From NCBI GenBank assembly GCA_937873135.1, contig CALMVQ010000113.1, positions 1 through 64,000 of the forward strand: a stretch of 64,000 nucleotides of DNA, given 5' to 3'. A program made the position numbers and the translations under genes. Origin of the DNA: an uncultured Scytonema sp. (GTDB taxonomy: Bacteria; Cyanobacteriota; Cyanobacteriia; Cyanobacteriales; Nostocaceae). The notes below the pieces were generated by a model. It did not search any database. It was not told the origin of the DNA and worked only from the letters and a program-made list of their open reading frames with translations. This document shows positions 43,056 through 53,603 of the stretch, piece by piece (position 1 is the first letter of the stretch; the number at the start of each line of letters is the position of its first letter).

Positions 43056-44615
43056 ATGTGGATTGATAGAATCAGCCGTCTGTTGGGCAAACTAAGTTGC
43101 ATAGAATCACCATGCTCTCTGGGAAAATTGATGCTAACAATTTTTCAAAACCTCTTAAGTTCAAGATCCTTCATTCCCCACGGACATTGCTACCTGTGGA
43201 AGACTCAGCTCGTTCTACTGAATGTTATTTCAGACTCGCTGATTGCTCTATCGTATTATTCAATTCCGTTCTTACTCGTTTACATTGTCCGCAAGCGCGG
43301 TGACATGCCCTTCAACTCGATATTCTTCTTGTTTGGCGGCTTCATAATTGCTTGTGGTACGGGTCATCTCTTGGATATTTGGACGCTTTGGTATCCCACT
43401 TATTGGCTATCCGGTTCTGTCAAAGCTTTTACGGCAGCTATTTCCGTAGCTACGACTGTAGTGCTAGCACTCATCATTCCTCAGATTTTAGCGATTCCGA
43501 GTAACGCTCAACTGGAAGAGGCAAATCAGAAACTAGAAAAAGAAATTATTGAGCGTCAGCAGGTTCAAAACCAATTGCAACAGCTGACTTTGGCATTAGA
43601 AGAACGCGTCGAACAACGAACAGGGGAACTTACACAAACTCTGCACGATCTCCAACAAGCACAAGTCGAAGTTTTGCAGAGTCAGACGATGCTGCGTCAA
43701 GCTAATGAAGAGTTAGAAATCCGTGTTGAGCAACGGACAGCAGAACTGAAAGAAGCTAAAACTACAGCAGATGCAGCCAACACGGCTAAAAGTGAATTTT
43801 TGGCGAACATGAGCCATGAACTGCGTACTCCTCTCAATGGAATTTTGGGTTATGCTCAGATCCTTTTACGCGACAAACAAACCACTTCTAAGCAAAAAGA
43901 CGGTATCAGTATCATTTATGAATGTGGTAATCACTTACTGACTCTGATTAACGACATTTTAGATATCTCAAAAATTGAAGCTCGCAAAATTGAGTTACAA
44001 CTCAAAGCTTTACATTTTCCCTCTTTCTTACAAGGAGTTGTGGAAATCAGCCGCATTCGGGCCGAACAAAAAGGCCTTGACTTTATTCATTTATTTGACC
44101 CTACATTGCCAGAAGGCATCATCACTGAAGACAAACGGTTGCGACAAGTCTTAATTAATTTGCTCGGCAATGCTGTTAAGTTTACCGACCGAGGAGCCGT
44201 CACTTTTAAGGTAAAGGTAATAGATAATGGTACAGAACAATTACCAGTTATCAAAATTAAGTTTGTTATTGAAGATACCGGAGTAGGAATCAGTCCAGAA
44301 GAAATAGACAAAATATTTCTGCCCTTTGAACAAGTAGGAGAAAACAAACGTAAATCTGAAGGAACGGGACTGGGACTGGCAATTAGCAATCAGATTGTCA
44401 ACATCATGGGCAGTAGTATTCAAGTAAAGAGCCAGTTAGGAATTGGCAGCGTTTTTTCCTTTGAAGTTAACTTACCTTTGGCTACTGATTGGATGCAATC
44501 ACTCACCATAGCAGACGGAAAAAGAATTGTTGACTACGTTGGATTTAACGATTTACTTAGTAACAAAAGCATAAGCAGTATATATGCAAGAACAATTAAT
44601 TTTGGTTGTGGATGA
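43056..44615 (+). CDS. Histidine kinase with ethylene-receptor (ETR1-type) sensor
   Basis: Of 519 residues, about 46-145 form three membrane helices matching the ETR1 ethylene-binding domain: [20 protein letters not shown] with D60 and Y67, and [19 protein letters not shown] with C100 and H104, the copper-binding Cys and His of plant ETR1 and cyanobacterial SynEtr1 (Slr1212). A coiled coil (about 150-245) leads to the HisKA region with His254 in [12 protein letters not shown] and an ATPase domain with [17 protein letters not shown]. The 3' end overlaps the next gene by 32 bases. After the ATPase domain the tail ([20 protein letters not shown]) matches no receiver, so a hybrid-kinase C-terminus may have been lost. 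An internal Met at 43134 is an alternative start. Confidence 0.88.
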   Translation: MWIDRISRLLGKLSCIESPCSLGKLMLTIFQNLLSSRSFIPHGHCYLWKTQLVLLNVISDSLIALSYYSIPFLLVYIVRKRGDMPFNSIFFLFGGFIIACGTGHLLDIWTLWYPTYWLSGSVKAFTAAISVATTVVLALIIPQILAIPSNAQLEEANQKLEKEIIERQQVQNQLQQLTLALEERVEQRTGELTQTLHDLQQAQVEVLQSQTMLRQANEELEIRVEQRTAELKEAKTTADAANTAKSEFLANMSHELRTPLNGILGYAQILLRDKQTTSKQKDGISIIYECGNHLLTLINDILDISKIEARKIELQLKALHFPSFLQGVVEISRIRAEQKGLDFIHLFDPTLPEGIITEDKRLRQVLINLLGNAVKFTDRGAVTFKVKVIDNGTEQLPVIKIKFVIEDTGVGISPEEIDKIFLPFEQVGENKRKSEGTGLGLAISNQIVNIMGSSIQVKSQLGIGSVFSFEVNLPLATDWMQSLTIADGKRIVDYVGFNDLLSNKSISSIYARTINFGCG

Positions 44616-45966
44616 TACTCCTGCTAATTTAGAAGTCATTTCAGATTTATTAACAGAGGTAGGCTATGAAGTTTCTACCGCAATTGATGGAGAAAGAGCA
44701 CTAAAGCAGGTTGAATATAACTTACCTAATTTGATTTTGTTGGATGTCATGATGCCGGGAATAGATGGGTTTGAAACTTGTAGACGGTTGAAAGATAATC
44801 CAGCAACTCATGATATACCAGTCATTTTTATGACGGCTGTCTCTGATATAGACAATAAGGTAAAAGCTTTCAGTTTGGGAGCAGTAGATTATATTACTAA
44901 ACCTTTTCAGGAAGATGAAGTGTTAGCGAGAGTCAAAACCCATATTAAGCTATATTTTTTAACAAAAGAGTTGGAAAATCAAATTCAAGAAAGAACAAAA
45001 CAACTCTCGCTAGCATTACAAAATTTACAACAATCTCAAATGAAGCTTGTGCAGAACGAAAAAATGTTTGCCCTTGCACAAGTAGTCGCAGGAGTAGCTC
45101 ATGAAATTAACAATCCCATAAATTTTATCGATGGTAATTTATCGCATGCCCAAAAATATATGGAAGATGTGTTAAAATTGCTACAAATATATGAAATGCA
45201 TGTAACCTATCCTATTCGAGAAGTTCAAGTTTTCTCAAAACTTATTGATCTAAATTTTATCCAGTCTGATCTTCCCAAGCTTTTTTCATCAATGTTGGTG
45301 GGAACTAACCGCGTTCAAGAGATTGTGCGATCGCTACGCTTATTCTCTCGGCTAGATGAAGCAGAAATCAAAGAAGTTGATTTACATTCTGGCATTGAGA
45401 GTACCCTAATGATTTTAAGTAGCCGTCTCTTAGCCACACGAGAACGTCCGGCTATTAAAGTGGTTAGAGAGTATGATGAGTTACCGTTTGTAGAATGCTA
45501 TGCAGGACAATTGAATCAAGTATTTTTGAATATTTTAACCAATGCAATTGATGCTTTTGAGTATGATCATAAATCATGGGTAAAAAATCGTGAGCAAGAA
45601 AGTGCTAATTCTCACTTGGGAATTTGCTCCTCGCTTATGAATGAACCAGTGCAGACTCACCAATTCTCAATTTCCAGTTCCCAATTACCTACAATTTGGA
45701 TTCGCACTCAACTAAATTCAGATAAGACAAGTGTTTTCATTCAGATTAAAGATAATGGAATAGGAATGTCCCAGAAAATCCCACAAAAAATCTTTGACCA
45801 ATTCTTTACCACTAAACCTGTTGGTAGGGGAATTGGTTTAGGGTTATCTATCGCTTATCAAATTATTGTGGAAAAGCATAGAGGTGATATAGAGGTAAAT
45901 TCTGTACCAAAACAGGGTACTGAATTTACAATTAATATTCCTATAAAAATTAATGCTATATTTTAA
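44584..45966 (+). CDS. Receiver-histidine kinase hybrid
   Basis: The 460-residue protein begins with a receiver domain (about 1-125; [35 protein letters not shown] with the phospho-Asp, and a late [10 protein letters not shown]). A coiled coil (about 125-165) follows, then a kinase core with His in [20 protein letters not shown] and an ATPase domain with [24 protein letters not shown] and [15 protein letters not shown]. Such receiver-first kinases are abundant in cyanobacteria and may take phosphate from another kinase. It overlaps the ethylene-receptor-like gene by 32 bases in another frame, suggesting that the two are translated together and act in one relay. Confidence 0.88.
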   Translation: MQEQLILVVDDTPANLEVISDLLTEVGYEVSTAIDGERALKQVEYNLPNLILLDVMMPGIDGFETCRRLKDNPATHDIPVIFMTAVSDIDNKVKAFSLGAVDYITKPFQEDEVLARVKTHIKLYFLTKELENQIQERTKQLSLALQNLQQSQMKLVQNEKMFALAQVVAGVAHEINNPINFIDGNLSHAQKYMEDVLKLLQIYEMHVTYPIREVQVFSKLIDLNFIQSDLPKLFSSMLVGTNRVQEIVRSLRLFSRLDEAEIKEVDLHSGIESTLMILSSRLLATRERPAIKVVREYDELPFVECYAGQLNQVFLNILTNAIDAFEYDHKSWVKNREQESANSHLGICSSLMNEPVQTHQFSISSSQLPTIWIRTQLNSDKTSVFIQIKDNGIGMSQKIPQKIFDQFFTTKPVGRGIGLGLSIAYQIIVEKHRGDIEVNSVPKQGTEFTINIPIKINAIF

Positions 45967-46169
45967 TTGTTATTACGTGTTATTACTTATCAATTTATAA
46001 TTCTTTTCAACATGCTCATCACTTGATTTGATAGCAGCCTTCACAAATATTTCACATATTGAATAGAACTGCAATGAAATAACTTTAACCTAACATTGAG
46101 GAATTTTACTGAGCCAGTACTTGGAGAGGAGAAGATATATTCAAAATTATACTTATCTGTGACTCAGCA

Positions 46170-47633
46170 ATGAATCATTCAGTAAAAACGTCTTGGAATG
46201 AAGTCTGTACTGCATTTCAAGAAATTTGGGGTTATAATGATTTCCGTCCGCCACAGGAAGAAATTGTCCGCACTCTATTAGCAAAAAAAGACGCGCTGAT
46301 TATCATGCCAACGGGTGGCGGAAAGTCAATTTGCTTTCAACTTCCGGCACTATTACAAACTGGATTAACCCTCGTAGTTTCTCCCTTGGTGGCACTTATG
46401 GAGAACCAGGTGCAGGAACTGCGCGATCGCAAATTACCTGCGGCCCTTTTACATAGTGAATTGCCGAACGCACAGCGACGCAGCACTTTACTAGCTTTAG
46501 AAAGACAACAATTGAGATTACTCTACCTGTCGCCAGAAACGTTACTCAGTGTGCCTGTTTGGGAAAGGCTTTGTCACCCGCAACTTGTCATTAACGGCTT
46601 AATTTTAGATGAAGCGCATTGCTTAGTGCAGTGGGGAGAAACTTTTAGACCAACTTATCGAAGATTGGGTGCAGTGCGAGCAGCGCTACTCAAGTCAAAA
46701 CCGCCTGGAACAAAGATTGCGTTCGCTGCTTTTACTGCCACTGCCGACCCTCCATCTCAAAAAGTAATTAAAGAAACTTTACAATTATTTGAGCCAGCAG
46801 TTTTCCATATTAATCCTTACCGTTCTAATCTTAATCCAAGTGTCCGCATTGTTTGGACGCCATTAAGCAGAAAGCAACAACTCTTAAAATTTATTCAAAA
46901 TAGACCAAAACAAGCTGGGCTAGTTTACGTTCGCACAAGACGAGATAGCGAGAATTTAGCTGCATGGCTACAAGAAATGGGTTTTGCCACAGCCAGTTAT
47001 CATGCGGGATTGGGAGCAGAGGAACGTCGTGAAATAGAAGCAAGTTGGCTGAGTGGAAAAAAGCCCTTTGTGATCTGTACCTCTGCCTTTGGGATGGGGA
47101 TAAACAAGTCAGATGTGCGTTGGGTTGTTCACTTTCATGCCCCATTATTGCTCTCCGAATACGTGCAGGAAATAGGGCGAGCTGGACGGGATGGCAAACC
47201 TGCCGATACTCTGACATTAGTTAGTGAACCTACAGGATTGTTGTATCCAGAAGATAAGCTTAGACAAAAGTTTTTTGAACAGAAAGTTCGAGAGCAGCAG
47301 TTTTCCGCACAAAGGTTGGTAAAAAAACTGCCTGAAAAGGGAGAAGTTGATGCGATAGGGCGACAATTTCCCGATGGTGCTATTGCTCTTTCTCTACTCC
47401 ACAGCGCCGATCAATTAACCTGGCTTGACCCTTTTCATTACAGCATCACTAATCGGGCGAAAATGTGCAAACAAAAGGAACTCGTCACTCCCAAGCACAT
47501 GAATAAATACATTAACACCAAGCATTGCCGTTGGCAGTTTTTGTTAAACGCCTTCGGTTTTGAGAAAGAAGCAACAAACTGGCTTTGTGGTCATTGTGAT
47601 AATTGCCAAAAGAAGCTGTCAGTTGATAGCTGA
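46170..47633 (+). CDS. RecQ-type ATP-dependent DNA helicase (short form)
   Basis: The 487-residue protein has the RecQ motifs: FRPPQEEIVRTLL, Walker A MPTGGGKS (46-53), DEAH (147-150) in ILDEAHCLVQWGE, FTATADPP, VYVRTRRDSENLA and QEIGRAGRDGKPADTLTL. A cysteine cluster close to the C-terminus (CRWQFLLNAFG ... WLCGHCDNCQKK) forms the zinc module. The winged-helix and HRDC domains of standard RecQ (about 600 residues) are absent, as in shorter RecQ-like proteins. It unwinds DNA 3'-5' in recombination or fork repair by family analogy. It stands alone, with pheS convergent 38 bases beyond its end. Confidence 0.9.
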   Translation: MNHSVKTSWNEVCTAFQEIWGYNDFRPPQEEIVRTLLAKKDALIIMPTGGGKSICFQLPALLQTGLTLVVSPLVALMENQVQELRDRKLPAALLHSELPNAQRRSTLLALERQQLRLLYLSPETLLSVPVWERLCHPQLVINGLILDEAHCLVQWGETFRPTYRRLGAVRAALLKSKPPGTKIAFAAFTATADPPSQKVIKETLQLFEPAVFHINPYRSNLNPSVRIVWTPLSRKQQLLKFIQNRPKQAGLVYVRTRRDSENLAAWLQEMGFATASYHAGLGAEERREIEASWLSGKKPFVICTSAFGMGINKSDVRWVVHFHAPLLLSEYVQEIGRAGRDGKPADTLTLVSEPTGLLYPEDKLRQKFFEQKVREQQFSAQRLVKKLPEKGEVDAIGRQFPDGAIALSLLHSADQLTWLDPFHYSITNRAKMCKQKELVTPKHMNKYINTKHCRWQFLLNAFGFEKEATNWLCGHCDNCQKKLSVDS

Positions 47634-47670
47634 TAGCAGTCAAGTTTTTTCGCTAATAGCTAACTGCTAT

Positions 47671-48663
47671 TTAAAATTGACGCAAAAATCTTAAATCACT
47701 AGAGTACAACCGACGAATATCATCAATTTGATGTAGTACCATTGCAAAGCGTTCTACACCAAAACCGGCAGCAAACCCAGTGTAAACTTCAGGGTCGTAA
47801 CCTACCGATTTCAATACGTTTGGATCGACCATACCACAGCCCATGACCTCCAGCCAACGACCGTTCCACCGTAAATCAACTTCGGCTGATGGTTCAGTGA
47901 ATGGGAAATAACTGGCACGGAAGCGAATTTCCACCTCGCCAAACATCGCCTCTAAAAAGACTTTGATCGTGCCTTTGAGGTCAGTAAACGTCAATCCTTC
48001 GTCAATGGCTAAAAGTTCTATTTGATGGAAAACGGCTGAGTGGGTAGCATCTACATCATCTTTTCGATAGACTCGTCCTGGAGCAACAATCCGTACAGGT
48101 GGTTCTTCTGTTTCCATGTAACGAATTTGTACTGAAGAGGTTTGAGTCCGCAACAGATTTCCGTCTTGTAGGTAAAAGGTATCCTGCATATCACGGGCAG
48201 GATGGTCGGGTGGGGTATTAAGAGCCTCAAAGTTGTAATAATCTGTCTCCATCTCCGGACCTTGAGCGACTGTATAACCCAGACCCACAAAGATATCTAG
48301 AGCTCTATCAATAATCCCGTTCAGAGGATGGACACGACCTTGGGGGCGGTAAATTCCCGGCATTGTCACATCTATTGTTTCAGCCTCAAGCTGTAGCATG
48401 ATTTCGGCAGATGACAAAGCAGCGTGTTGCCGATCTAAGAAAGCTTGTAGTGCTTCTTTGACTGTATTGGCGATCGCTCCAATTTTTGGTCGTTCCTCAG
48501 CACTAAGAAGCCCCATACTCCGCAACAGCGCACCCAGTTGTCCTTTTTTACCCAGGTAACTGACTCTCAATTCCTCTAGCCGTGCTAGGGTATCGGCGGT
48601 CAAGATTGCTTTTTCTCCTTCTTCAAGCAGTGCTAAAAGTTGAGCATCTAAGTTGCTAGTCAT
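47671..48663 (-). CDS. pheS: Phenylalanine-tRNA ligase, alpha subunit
   Basis: The 330-residue protein is a full-length PheS with an N-terminal coiled coil (about 1-85), then the class II core: [43 protein letters not shown] (motif 2 region), [13 protein letters not shown] and [14 protein letters not shown] (motif 3). It charges tRNA-Phe together with PheT. pheT is not in the neighbourhood, as is common in cyanobacteria. The start gives the family-typical N-terminus. It is convergent with recQ and divergent from surE. Confidence 0.95.
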   Translation of the reverse strand: MTSNLDAQLLALLEEGEKAILTADTLARLEELRVSYLGKKGQLGALLRSMGLLSAEERPKIGAIANTVKEALQAFLDRQHAALSSAEIMLQLEAETIDVTMPGIYRPQGRVHPLNGIIDRALDIFVGLGYTVAQGPEMETDYYNFEALNTPPDHPARDMQDTFYLQDGNLLRTQTSSVQIRYMETEEPPVRIVAPGRVYRKDDVDATHSAVFHQIELLAIDEGLTFTDLKGTIKVFLEAMFGEVEIRFRASYFPFTEPSAEVDLRWNGRWLEVMGCGMVDPNVLKSVGYDPEVYTGFAAGFGVERFAMVLHQIDDIRRLYSSDLRFLRQF

Positions 48664-48860
48664 TTGTCAATAGTCAAGAGTTTACTTAGGACCGATCGCA
48701 TTAGTAACATGTCATTGTTAAACCATAGGCATAACGTTGAAATTCTACCTCCTTCTACCAGTTTAGAGGTGATTGGATCAATAAGTGTGTTTTTTTTCAT
48801 CTAATATTTGTGACAGCTGACATTGACAAATTGCTCATAACTAATGACAAATAACTGTAC

Positions 48861-48919
48861 GGGCGGGTTTCACATTATTTTTCGTTAAGAGACGACGAGT
48901 ATACAATTAAACCCGCCCC
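48861..48919. repeat. GGGCGGGTTT...AACCCGCCCC palindromic repeat, copy 2
   Basis: Arms at 48861-48870 and 48910-48919 enclose an unrelated loop. It lies in the pheS-surE divergent gap, so it cannot be a terminator for either gene; this argues that the family is a mobile palindromic repeat rather than a fixed terminator. Confidence 0.7.
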
Positions 48920-48944
48920 TACTAATGACCAATGATCAATGACT

Positions 48945-49742
48945 ATGAAATTACTGATTAGCAATGATGACGGTATTTCTGCCTTAGGTGTACGTACTTT
49001 AGCGAACACTTTAGCAGAAGCAGGTCATGATGTTTCTGTCGTTTGCCCAGATCGAGAACGCTCAGCAACCGGGCATGGACTCACCCTACATCAGCCAATT
49101 CGCGCCGAAATTGTCGAGTCAATTTTTCATCCTACTGTTAAAGCCTGGGCTTGCGATGGGACTCCTGCTGACTGTGTAAAATTAGCAATATGGGCTTTGC
49201 TAGAATCTCCACCTGATTTGGTTCTGTCTGGTATTAATCAAGGTGCAAATTTAGGAACCGAAATTCTTTATTCTGGTACTGTTTCTGCGGCAATGGAAGG
49301 TTTAATTGAAGGCATTTCCAGTGTGGCACTGAGTCTTGCCAGCTTTACCCACAAAGACTTTCAACCTGCTGCTAACTTTGCCAAAAACCTTGTAGCACAA
49401 CTCGCCCAAAAACCTTTACCAGAAAGAATGTTACTCAATATCAACATTCCTGCTGTTATGCCCTCGGAAATTGCCGGAGTGGCGATCGCCCGTCAAGGAG
49501 TGCGACGCTACGTTGATGTTTTTGACAAGCGAGTCGATCCGCGTGGAAAAACATACTACTGGTTAACGGGTGAACTTCAAGAAGATGTAGAACCGTCCAT
49601 AAGTGAGAATTTGCCTCAAAATTTACCTATTGATGTGCATATCATCCGCAAAAACTACATCACCATCACGCCATTGCAATACAATCTAACCTATGCGACT
49701 GGACTACACCAATTGTCTGAGTGGGAATTCAAGTTCCCATAA
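48945..49742 (+). CDS. surE: 5'/3'-nucleotidase SurE
   Basis: The protein has 265 residues from ATG at 48945 (an earlier ATG, 48939, adds two). [20 protein letters not shown] gives the metal-binding Asp pair, followed by [31 protein letters not shown] and [20 protein letters not shown], the SurE signatures. It removes phosphate from nucleoside monophosphates and is linked to survival in stationary phase. Length fits. No pcm or nlpD lies nearby. Confidence 0.95.
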   Translation: MKLLISNDDGISALGVRTLANTLAEAGHDVSVVCPDRERSATGHGLTLHQPIRAEIVESIFHPTVKAWACDGTPADCVKLAIWALLESPPDLVLSGINQGANLGTEILYSGTVSAAMEGLIEGISSVALSLASFTHKDFQPAANFAKNLVAQLAQKPLPERMLLNINIPAVMPSEIAGVAIARQGVRRYVDVFDKRVDPRGKTYYWLTGELQEDVEPSISENLPQNLPIDVHIIRKNYITITPLQYNLTYATGLHQLSEWEFKFP

Positions 49743-50146
49743 ACTACAAAAGTGCTCTAAACAAGCGCATCAACTTATCTGTTATTGTACGGAAAGCGGA
49801 TGAACGAATGTTAAATCCATCACGGCAAAATTTAGGTTATAAAGTTAGGAGCGGTCTTAAAGATCGTCTCTAACTTAAGACTTATGTCTGGTCAGATTTG
49901 ATTTTGATTAGCAAAACCACCCTAAAAGAGGGTACGCTGTTTTATTAATAAATTCCCTCTCTACTAAGTAAACTGTCTCTGCAAAAAAAGATTAACATAC
50001 CTGTTTTGCCTACCACAATTCAACCAGATCCCAAAGTCTTGATGATTCCACCCGACCTACTTGACAGCAGTCAGACAGCATTAAACTTACAAGCAGCAGT
50101 TACGATTTTTGTATTAATCGCCCGCTCAGTCCAGTAAGCAACACCC
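49743..50146. other. Intergenic region with hairpins and a possible short frame
   Basis: Downstream of surE, AAGTTAGGAGCGGTCT (from 49851) pairs imperfectly with AGATCGTCTCTAACTT (to 49876), and ACCCT/AGGGT pairs near 49917-49934, followed by TTTTATT. These fit a terminator. A frame without a clear start (49952-50137) ends nine bases before the next gene and contains DPKVLMIPPDLLDSSQTALN. Confidence 0.5.
49952..50137 (+). CDS. Possible short protein upstream of the MBL gene
   Basis: The frame opens after a stop at 49949-49951 and closes with TAA 50135-50137. It could start at ATG 50042 (31 residues, MIPPDLLDSSQTALNLQAAV, then TIFVLIARSVQ) or at an unusual upstream start. Codon use looks coding-like, and its end is nine bases from the next start, suggesting coupling. 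I do not recognise it. Confidence 0.3.
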   Translation: MPSLLSKLSLQKKINIPVLPTTIQPDPKVLMIPPDLLDSSQTALNLQAAVTIFVLIARSVQ

Positions 50147-51037
50147 ATGTTTAGGATAGAGAACCAATTTAGCGTGTATTTTTGGGGCGTTCGCGGCAGC
50201 ATACCCTGTCCAGGACCACACACCGTTCGTTATGGCGGTAATACCCCTTGCGTTGAGATGCAAGTGGGCGGTAAACGCTTAATTTTTGATGGTGGGACAG
50301 GACTACATGTCTTAGGACAATCTTTGTTGCCCCAAATGCCCACAGAAGCTTATATTTTTTTCACACACTCCCACTGGGACCACATGCAGGGTTTTCCCTT
50401 CTTTACGCCTGGATTTGTCAAGGGAAACAATTTTCATATCTATGGGGCGATCGCACCAGATGGTTCCACTGTAGAACAGCGTCTCAATGACCAAATGCTG
50501 CATCCGAACTTTCCCGTACCCTTACAGATTATGCAGGCGAACTTGAATTTTTACGACGTTGTCCCAGGAAAACCCATACACATCAATAATGAAATTATTA
50601 TAGAAACCGCAGCGCTTAATCATCCTGGTGAAGCTGTGGGATACAGAGTCAACTGGCATGGTGGTGCGGCTGCGTACATTACCGATACGGAACATTTTGC
50701 TGACAGATTCGATGAAAATGTTCTGTGGTTGGCTCGTGACGCCAACATCTTGATCTACGATTCCACTTATACCGATGAGGAATATCATTTGCCAACCAAA
50801 TCGAAAATTGGCTGGGGGCATTCAACATGGCAAGAAGCGGTGAAGGTCGCGAAAGCTGCTAATGTCAAGACTCTAGTGATTTTTCACCACGATCCATCCC
50901 ATGATGATGAGTTCTTAGATCGTGTCGGGGAAGAAGTGGCGAACAAATTTCCTCATGCCGTCATGGCACGCGAAGGAACGTTACTCCAGGTTCCTTTAGA
51001 GGTTTCCTCCTTATCAGAACCTTTTCCTGTTAGCTAG
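50147..51037 (+). CDS. MBL-fold metallo-hydrolase
   Basis: The 296-residue protein has the beta-lactamase-fold motif THSHWDH (73-79) and further ligands at LNHPGEAVGYRV, YITDTEH and HHDPSHDDEF. FWGVRGSIPCPGPHTVRYGG near the start places it with the PhnP/RNase Z-like branch of the superfamily; GNTPCVEMQ is also typical. It probably binds two metals and hydrolyses a phosphoester, but the substrate is not known. A strong hairpin with a T-tail follows at 51133-51185. Confidence 0.85.
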   Translation: MFRIENQFSVYFWGVRGSIPCPGPHTVRYGGNTPCVEMQVGGKRLIFDGGTGLHVLGQSLLPQMPTEAYIFFTHSHWDHMQGFPFFTPGFVKGNNFHIYGAIAPDGSTVEQRLNDQMLHPNFPVPLQIMQANLNFYDVVPGKPIHINNEIIIETAALNHPGEAVGYRVNWHGGAAAYITDTEHFADRFDENVLWLARDANILIYDSTYTDEEYHLPTKSKIGWGHSTWQEAVKVAKAANVKTLVIFHHDPSHDDEFLDRVGEEVANKFPHAVMAREGTLLQVPLEVSSLSEPFPVS

Positions 51038-51132
51038 TTTTCTGACGAAGGGGGTTGCAGTCGAAGCAATTATGGATTTTAGATTAGATTGGTGATTAAG
51101 AGCTATCGGCATTCAAGAGTGAGAGAGGAAAA

Positions 51133-51185
51133 AATCAATTAAAAATTAAGAATCCACTCATTAAAAAATTTTTAATTGGTTTTTC
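51133..51185 (+). terminator. Intrinsic-type terminator behind the MBL gene
   Basis: AATCAATTAAAAATT (51133-51147) pairs with AATTTTTAATTGGTT (51167-51181; one mismatch) and runs into TTTTCC. The stem is AT-rich but long, and it lies about 95 bases after the stop. Confidence 0.65.
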
Positions 51186-51235
51186 CCTCCTCTTCTCGGC
51201 TGATCGCTTAACAAACCTAAAATCCCAAAACTGAC

Positions 51236-52267
51236 GTGCTAAATCTGTCTCAAAATGGGTGTTTTGTGTGGGTTACTTCTTCGACTGAATTGGCTCTAAC
51301 GCCAACTGTTATTGCTCTTGGCAAATTTGACGGTGTCCATCGCGGTCATCAACAAGTGATTCAACCTATATTGCCGCAAGAAAGAAATGGGGAGACGACA
51401 GGGGAAAACAATTCCGTGTCACTCCCACGTGCCTACTCAACGGTAGTCACTTTTAATCCCCACCCACAGGAGTTTTTTACAGGGCAACCCCATGATTTAT
51501 TAACCCCGGTGGATGAAAAAGTTTATCAATTGCGATCGCTTGGGGTAGAACAACTTGTACTACTGCCCTTCGACAAAGAATTATCTATTTTAACTCCCGA
51601 ACAGTTTGTAGAAAAAATTCTAGTACAACAACTCCAGTGCAAAAGAATTAGCGTAGGGGAAGATTTTCGTTTTGGCAGCAGGCGTAGCGGTACCGCCAGC
51701 GATTTACAAGCGATTGCCAGCAAGTACGGTATTCCCGTTACCATCGTTACCCTAAAAACTTGTGGAGATGACGCACTCACAGGTACTACAGATCAACGGA
51801 TCAGCACGTCATTGATTCGTCAACATCTTGAGCGCGGCGACATCGAACGGGCGAACCAACTGTTAGGACGTCCTTACACCCTCATTGGTCCTGTTATTAA
51901 AGGTCAACAACTGGGCAGAACTATCGGCTTTCCCACCGCTAACCTAAAACTGCCAAAACAGAAGTTTTTACCCCGTTTTGGTGTCTACGCAGTGCGTGTT
52001 AAAAGCTTGGGTGAAGTACCAGATGCTGTTGTGCAAGACTATTTAGGAGTCATGAATATAGGCATTCGCCCAACGGTAAATGGTATCGATCCATCTGTAG
52101 AAGTCCATTTATTAGATTGGTCTGGCGATTTGTATTGTAAAAAGCTGACAGTGCAGTTAGAAAAATTTTTACGACCCGAACAAAAATTTTCTTCTTTAGA
52201 AGCCCTAAAAACACAGATTCAACTCGACAGCGCTGACGCCAGAGCTTTTTTCTGTACTGAGTGTTAA
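51236..52267 (+). CDS. ribF: Bifunctional riboflavin kinase / FMN adenylyltransferase
   Basis: The 343-residue protein starts at GTG. The N-terminal nucleotidyltransferase half has GKFDGVHRGH (29-38; most relatives have GNFDG), GEDFRFGSRRSGT and STSLIRQHLERGD. The C-terminal riboflavin kinase half has RPYTLIGPVIKGQQLGRTI, GFPTANLKLPKQ and MNIGIRPTVNG. It makes FMN, then FAD. A family N-terminal VWVTSST also occurs in other cyanobacteria, supporting the start. No FMN riboswitch is seen upstream. The FAD-dependent ThyX-like protein elsewhere in the window would use its product. Confidence 0.93.
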   Translation: MLNLSQNGCFVWVTSSTELALTPTVIALGKFDGVHRGHQQVIQPILPQERNGETTGENNSVSLPRAYSTVVTFNPHPQEFFTGQPHDLLTPVDEKVYQLRSLGVEQLVLLPFDKELSILTPEQFVEKILVQQLQCKRISVGEDFRFGSRRSGTASDLQAIASKYGIPVTIVTLKTCGDDALTGTTDQRISTSLIRQHLERGDIERANQLLGRPYTLIGPVIKGQQLGRTIGFPTANLKLPKQKFLPRFGVYAVRVKSLGEVPDAVVQDYLGVMNIGIRPTVNGIDPSVEVHLLDWSGDLYCKKLTVQLEKFLRPEQKFSSLEALKTQIQLDSADARAFFCTEC

Positions 52268-52401
52268 TTAAGTTCCAATGAGGGAACACTAAATATAGGG
52301 AACTGGATAGTGGTTATTTGTGAAAAAGTACGACTAACCACTAATTATTAACAACTCCCATTCCTCATTCCCACTCCAAATACGTTCCACTCCCCAATTC
52401 A

Positions 52402-53307
52402 ATGAGAGAACAAATTGACGCTCTGACACAGAATCTGGCTCTGACTATTGTTGGTAAAACCGAGGCAATACGCTTAGTCTTGGTTGCCTTGCTAGCTGGC
52501 GGTCATGCACTGCTAGAAGATGTTCCTGGAGTTGGCAAAACCCTCCTCGCTAAATCTCTCGCTCGTTCCATTGACGGGAAGTTTCAAAGGATACAATGTA
52601 CCCCAGATTTACTACCAACAGATATCACTGGTACTAATATCTGGAACCCCAAAAGTGGCGATTTTAACTTTCTGCCAGGTCCGGTCTTTGCCAATATACT
52701 CCTAGCTGACGAAATCAACCGCGCTACACCCCGCACTCAATCAGCTTTGTTGGAAGTTATGGAAGAGCAGCAGGTAACAGTCGATGGGGTTTCTCGTGCG
52801 GTTCCCATGCCTTTTTTTGTCATTGCCACTCAGAACCCGATTGAGTACCAAGGTACCTTTCCCTTACCAGAAGCGCAGATGGATCGGTTTATGTTGTCAT
52901 TGAGCCTGGGTTATCCTACTGAGGCAGAAGAGCTACAAATGCTACAACGTCTTCCGAAACCAAGTTTCTTTGATTTGGAGCCTTGCATTACCCTAGAGCA
53001 GGTACAAAAACTTCGCCTAATCTGCTCTCAGGTAAAAGTGGAGACTTCTCTGCAACAGTACATTCTTGACTTAGTACGGGCAACACGGCAAGATGAAGAA
53101 ATCTCCCTCGGTGTTAGTCCTCGTGGTACTGCTGCATTACAACGGGCAACTCAGGCCCTGGCTTTTCTCTCCAATCGGGATTACGCTATTCCCGATGACA
53201 TAAAATTTCTCGCACCTCATGTTCTTTGCCATCGCCTTATCCCAACAGGAGGACGCAGAGCCAGAACTGTCATGGAAAGGTTGTTGCGTTCTGTGCCAAT
53301 TCCGTAA
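52402..53307 (+). CDS. MoxR-family AAA+ ATPase
   Basis: The 301-residue protein has Walker A DVPGVGKTLLAKSLA (40-54), Walker B ILLADEINRATPRTQSALL and sensor 1 FFVIATQNPIEYQGTFPLPE, with the family C-terminal lid (SLGVSPRGTAALQRATQALA). MoxR proteins are chaperone-like ATPases that often work with VWA-domain partners. None is encoded nearby. It stands alone, followed by 500 bases of repeats. Confidence 0.92.
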   Translation: MREQIDALTQNLALTIVGKTEAIRLVLVALLAGGHALLEDVPGVGKTLLAKSLARSIDGKFQRIQCTPDLLPTDITGTNIWNPKSGDFNFLPGPVFANILLADEINRATPRTQSALLEVMEEQQVTVDGVSRAVPMPFFVIATQNPIEYQGTFPLPEAQMDRFMLSLSLGYPTEAEELQMLQRLPKPSFFDLEPCITLEQVQKLRLICSQVKVETSLQQYILDLVRATRQDEEISLGVSPRGTAALQRATQALAFLSNRDYAIPDDIKFLAPHVLCHRLIPTGGRRARTVMERLLRSVPIP

Positions 53308-53434
53308 TATTCTTTGAGATTCAATAGCTGGTATTTATGGCTTAGCGATCAGCTAACCTACGGAGTCTCATATCAAGACAAGTAGATTCGCAGAAAAAAA
53401 TTTCTCAATTCTATGAAAAGAAAATACACACAAC

Positions 53435-53467
53435 GTTGCTATGTCGGGTTTTACCCGGCGTAGCAAC
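53435..53467. repeat. Hairpin GTTGCTA...TAGCAAC
   Basis: GTTGCTA and TAGCAAC pair at the outside and CGGGT/ACCCG pair at the inside, around a short loop. It follows the MoxR gene by about 130 bases. The double stem resembles REP-type repeats. Confidence 0.6.
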
Positions 53468-53603
53468 AACCGTTCAGAATCCTCTGAGCTTTAGCCGGAG
53501 GAGTAATCAAAGAATTATCACACCACTTAGCAACCACTGCAGTAGGAACGCCTTTGGCAATTTGTTCGGAGATTAAAAATACATTCTATAAAATCATAGC
53601 CAA

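Noticed and set aside
51038-51235. FMN riboswitch before ribF
   Set aside because: No multi-helix junction with the conserved FMN-site bases is seen, only the AT-rich terminator of the upstream gene.
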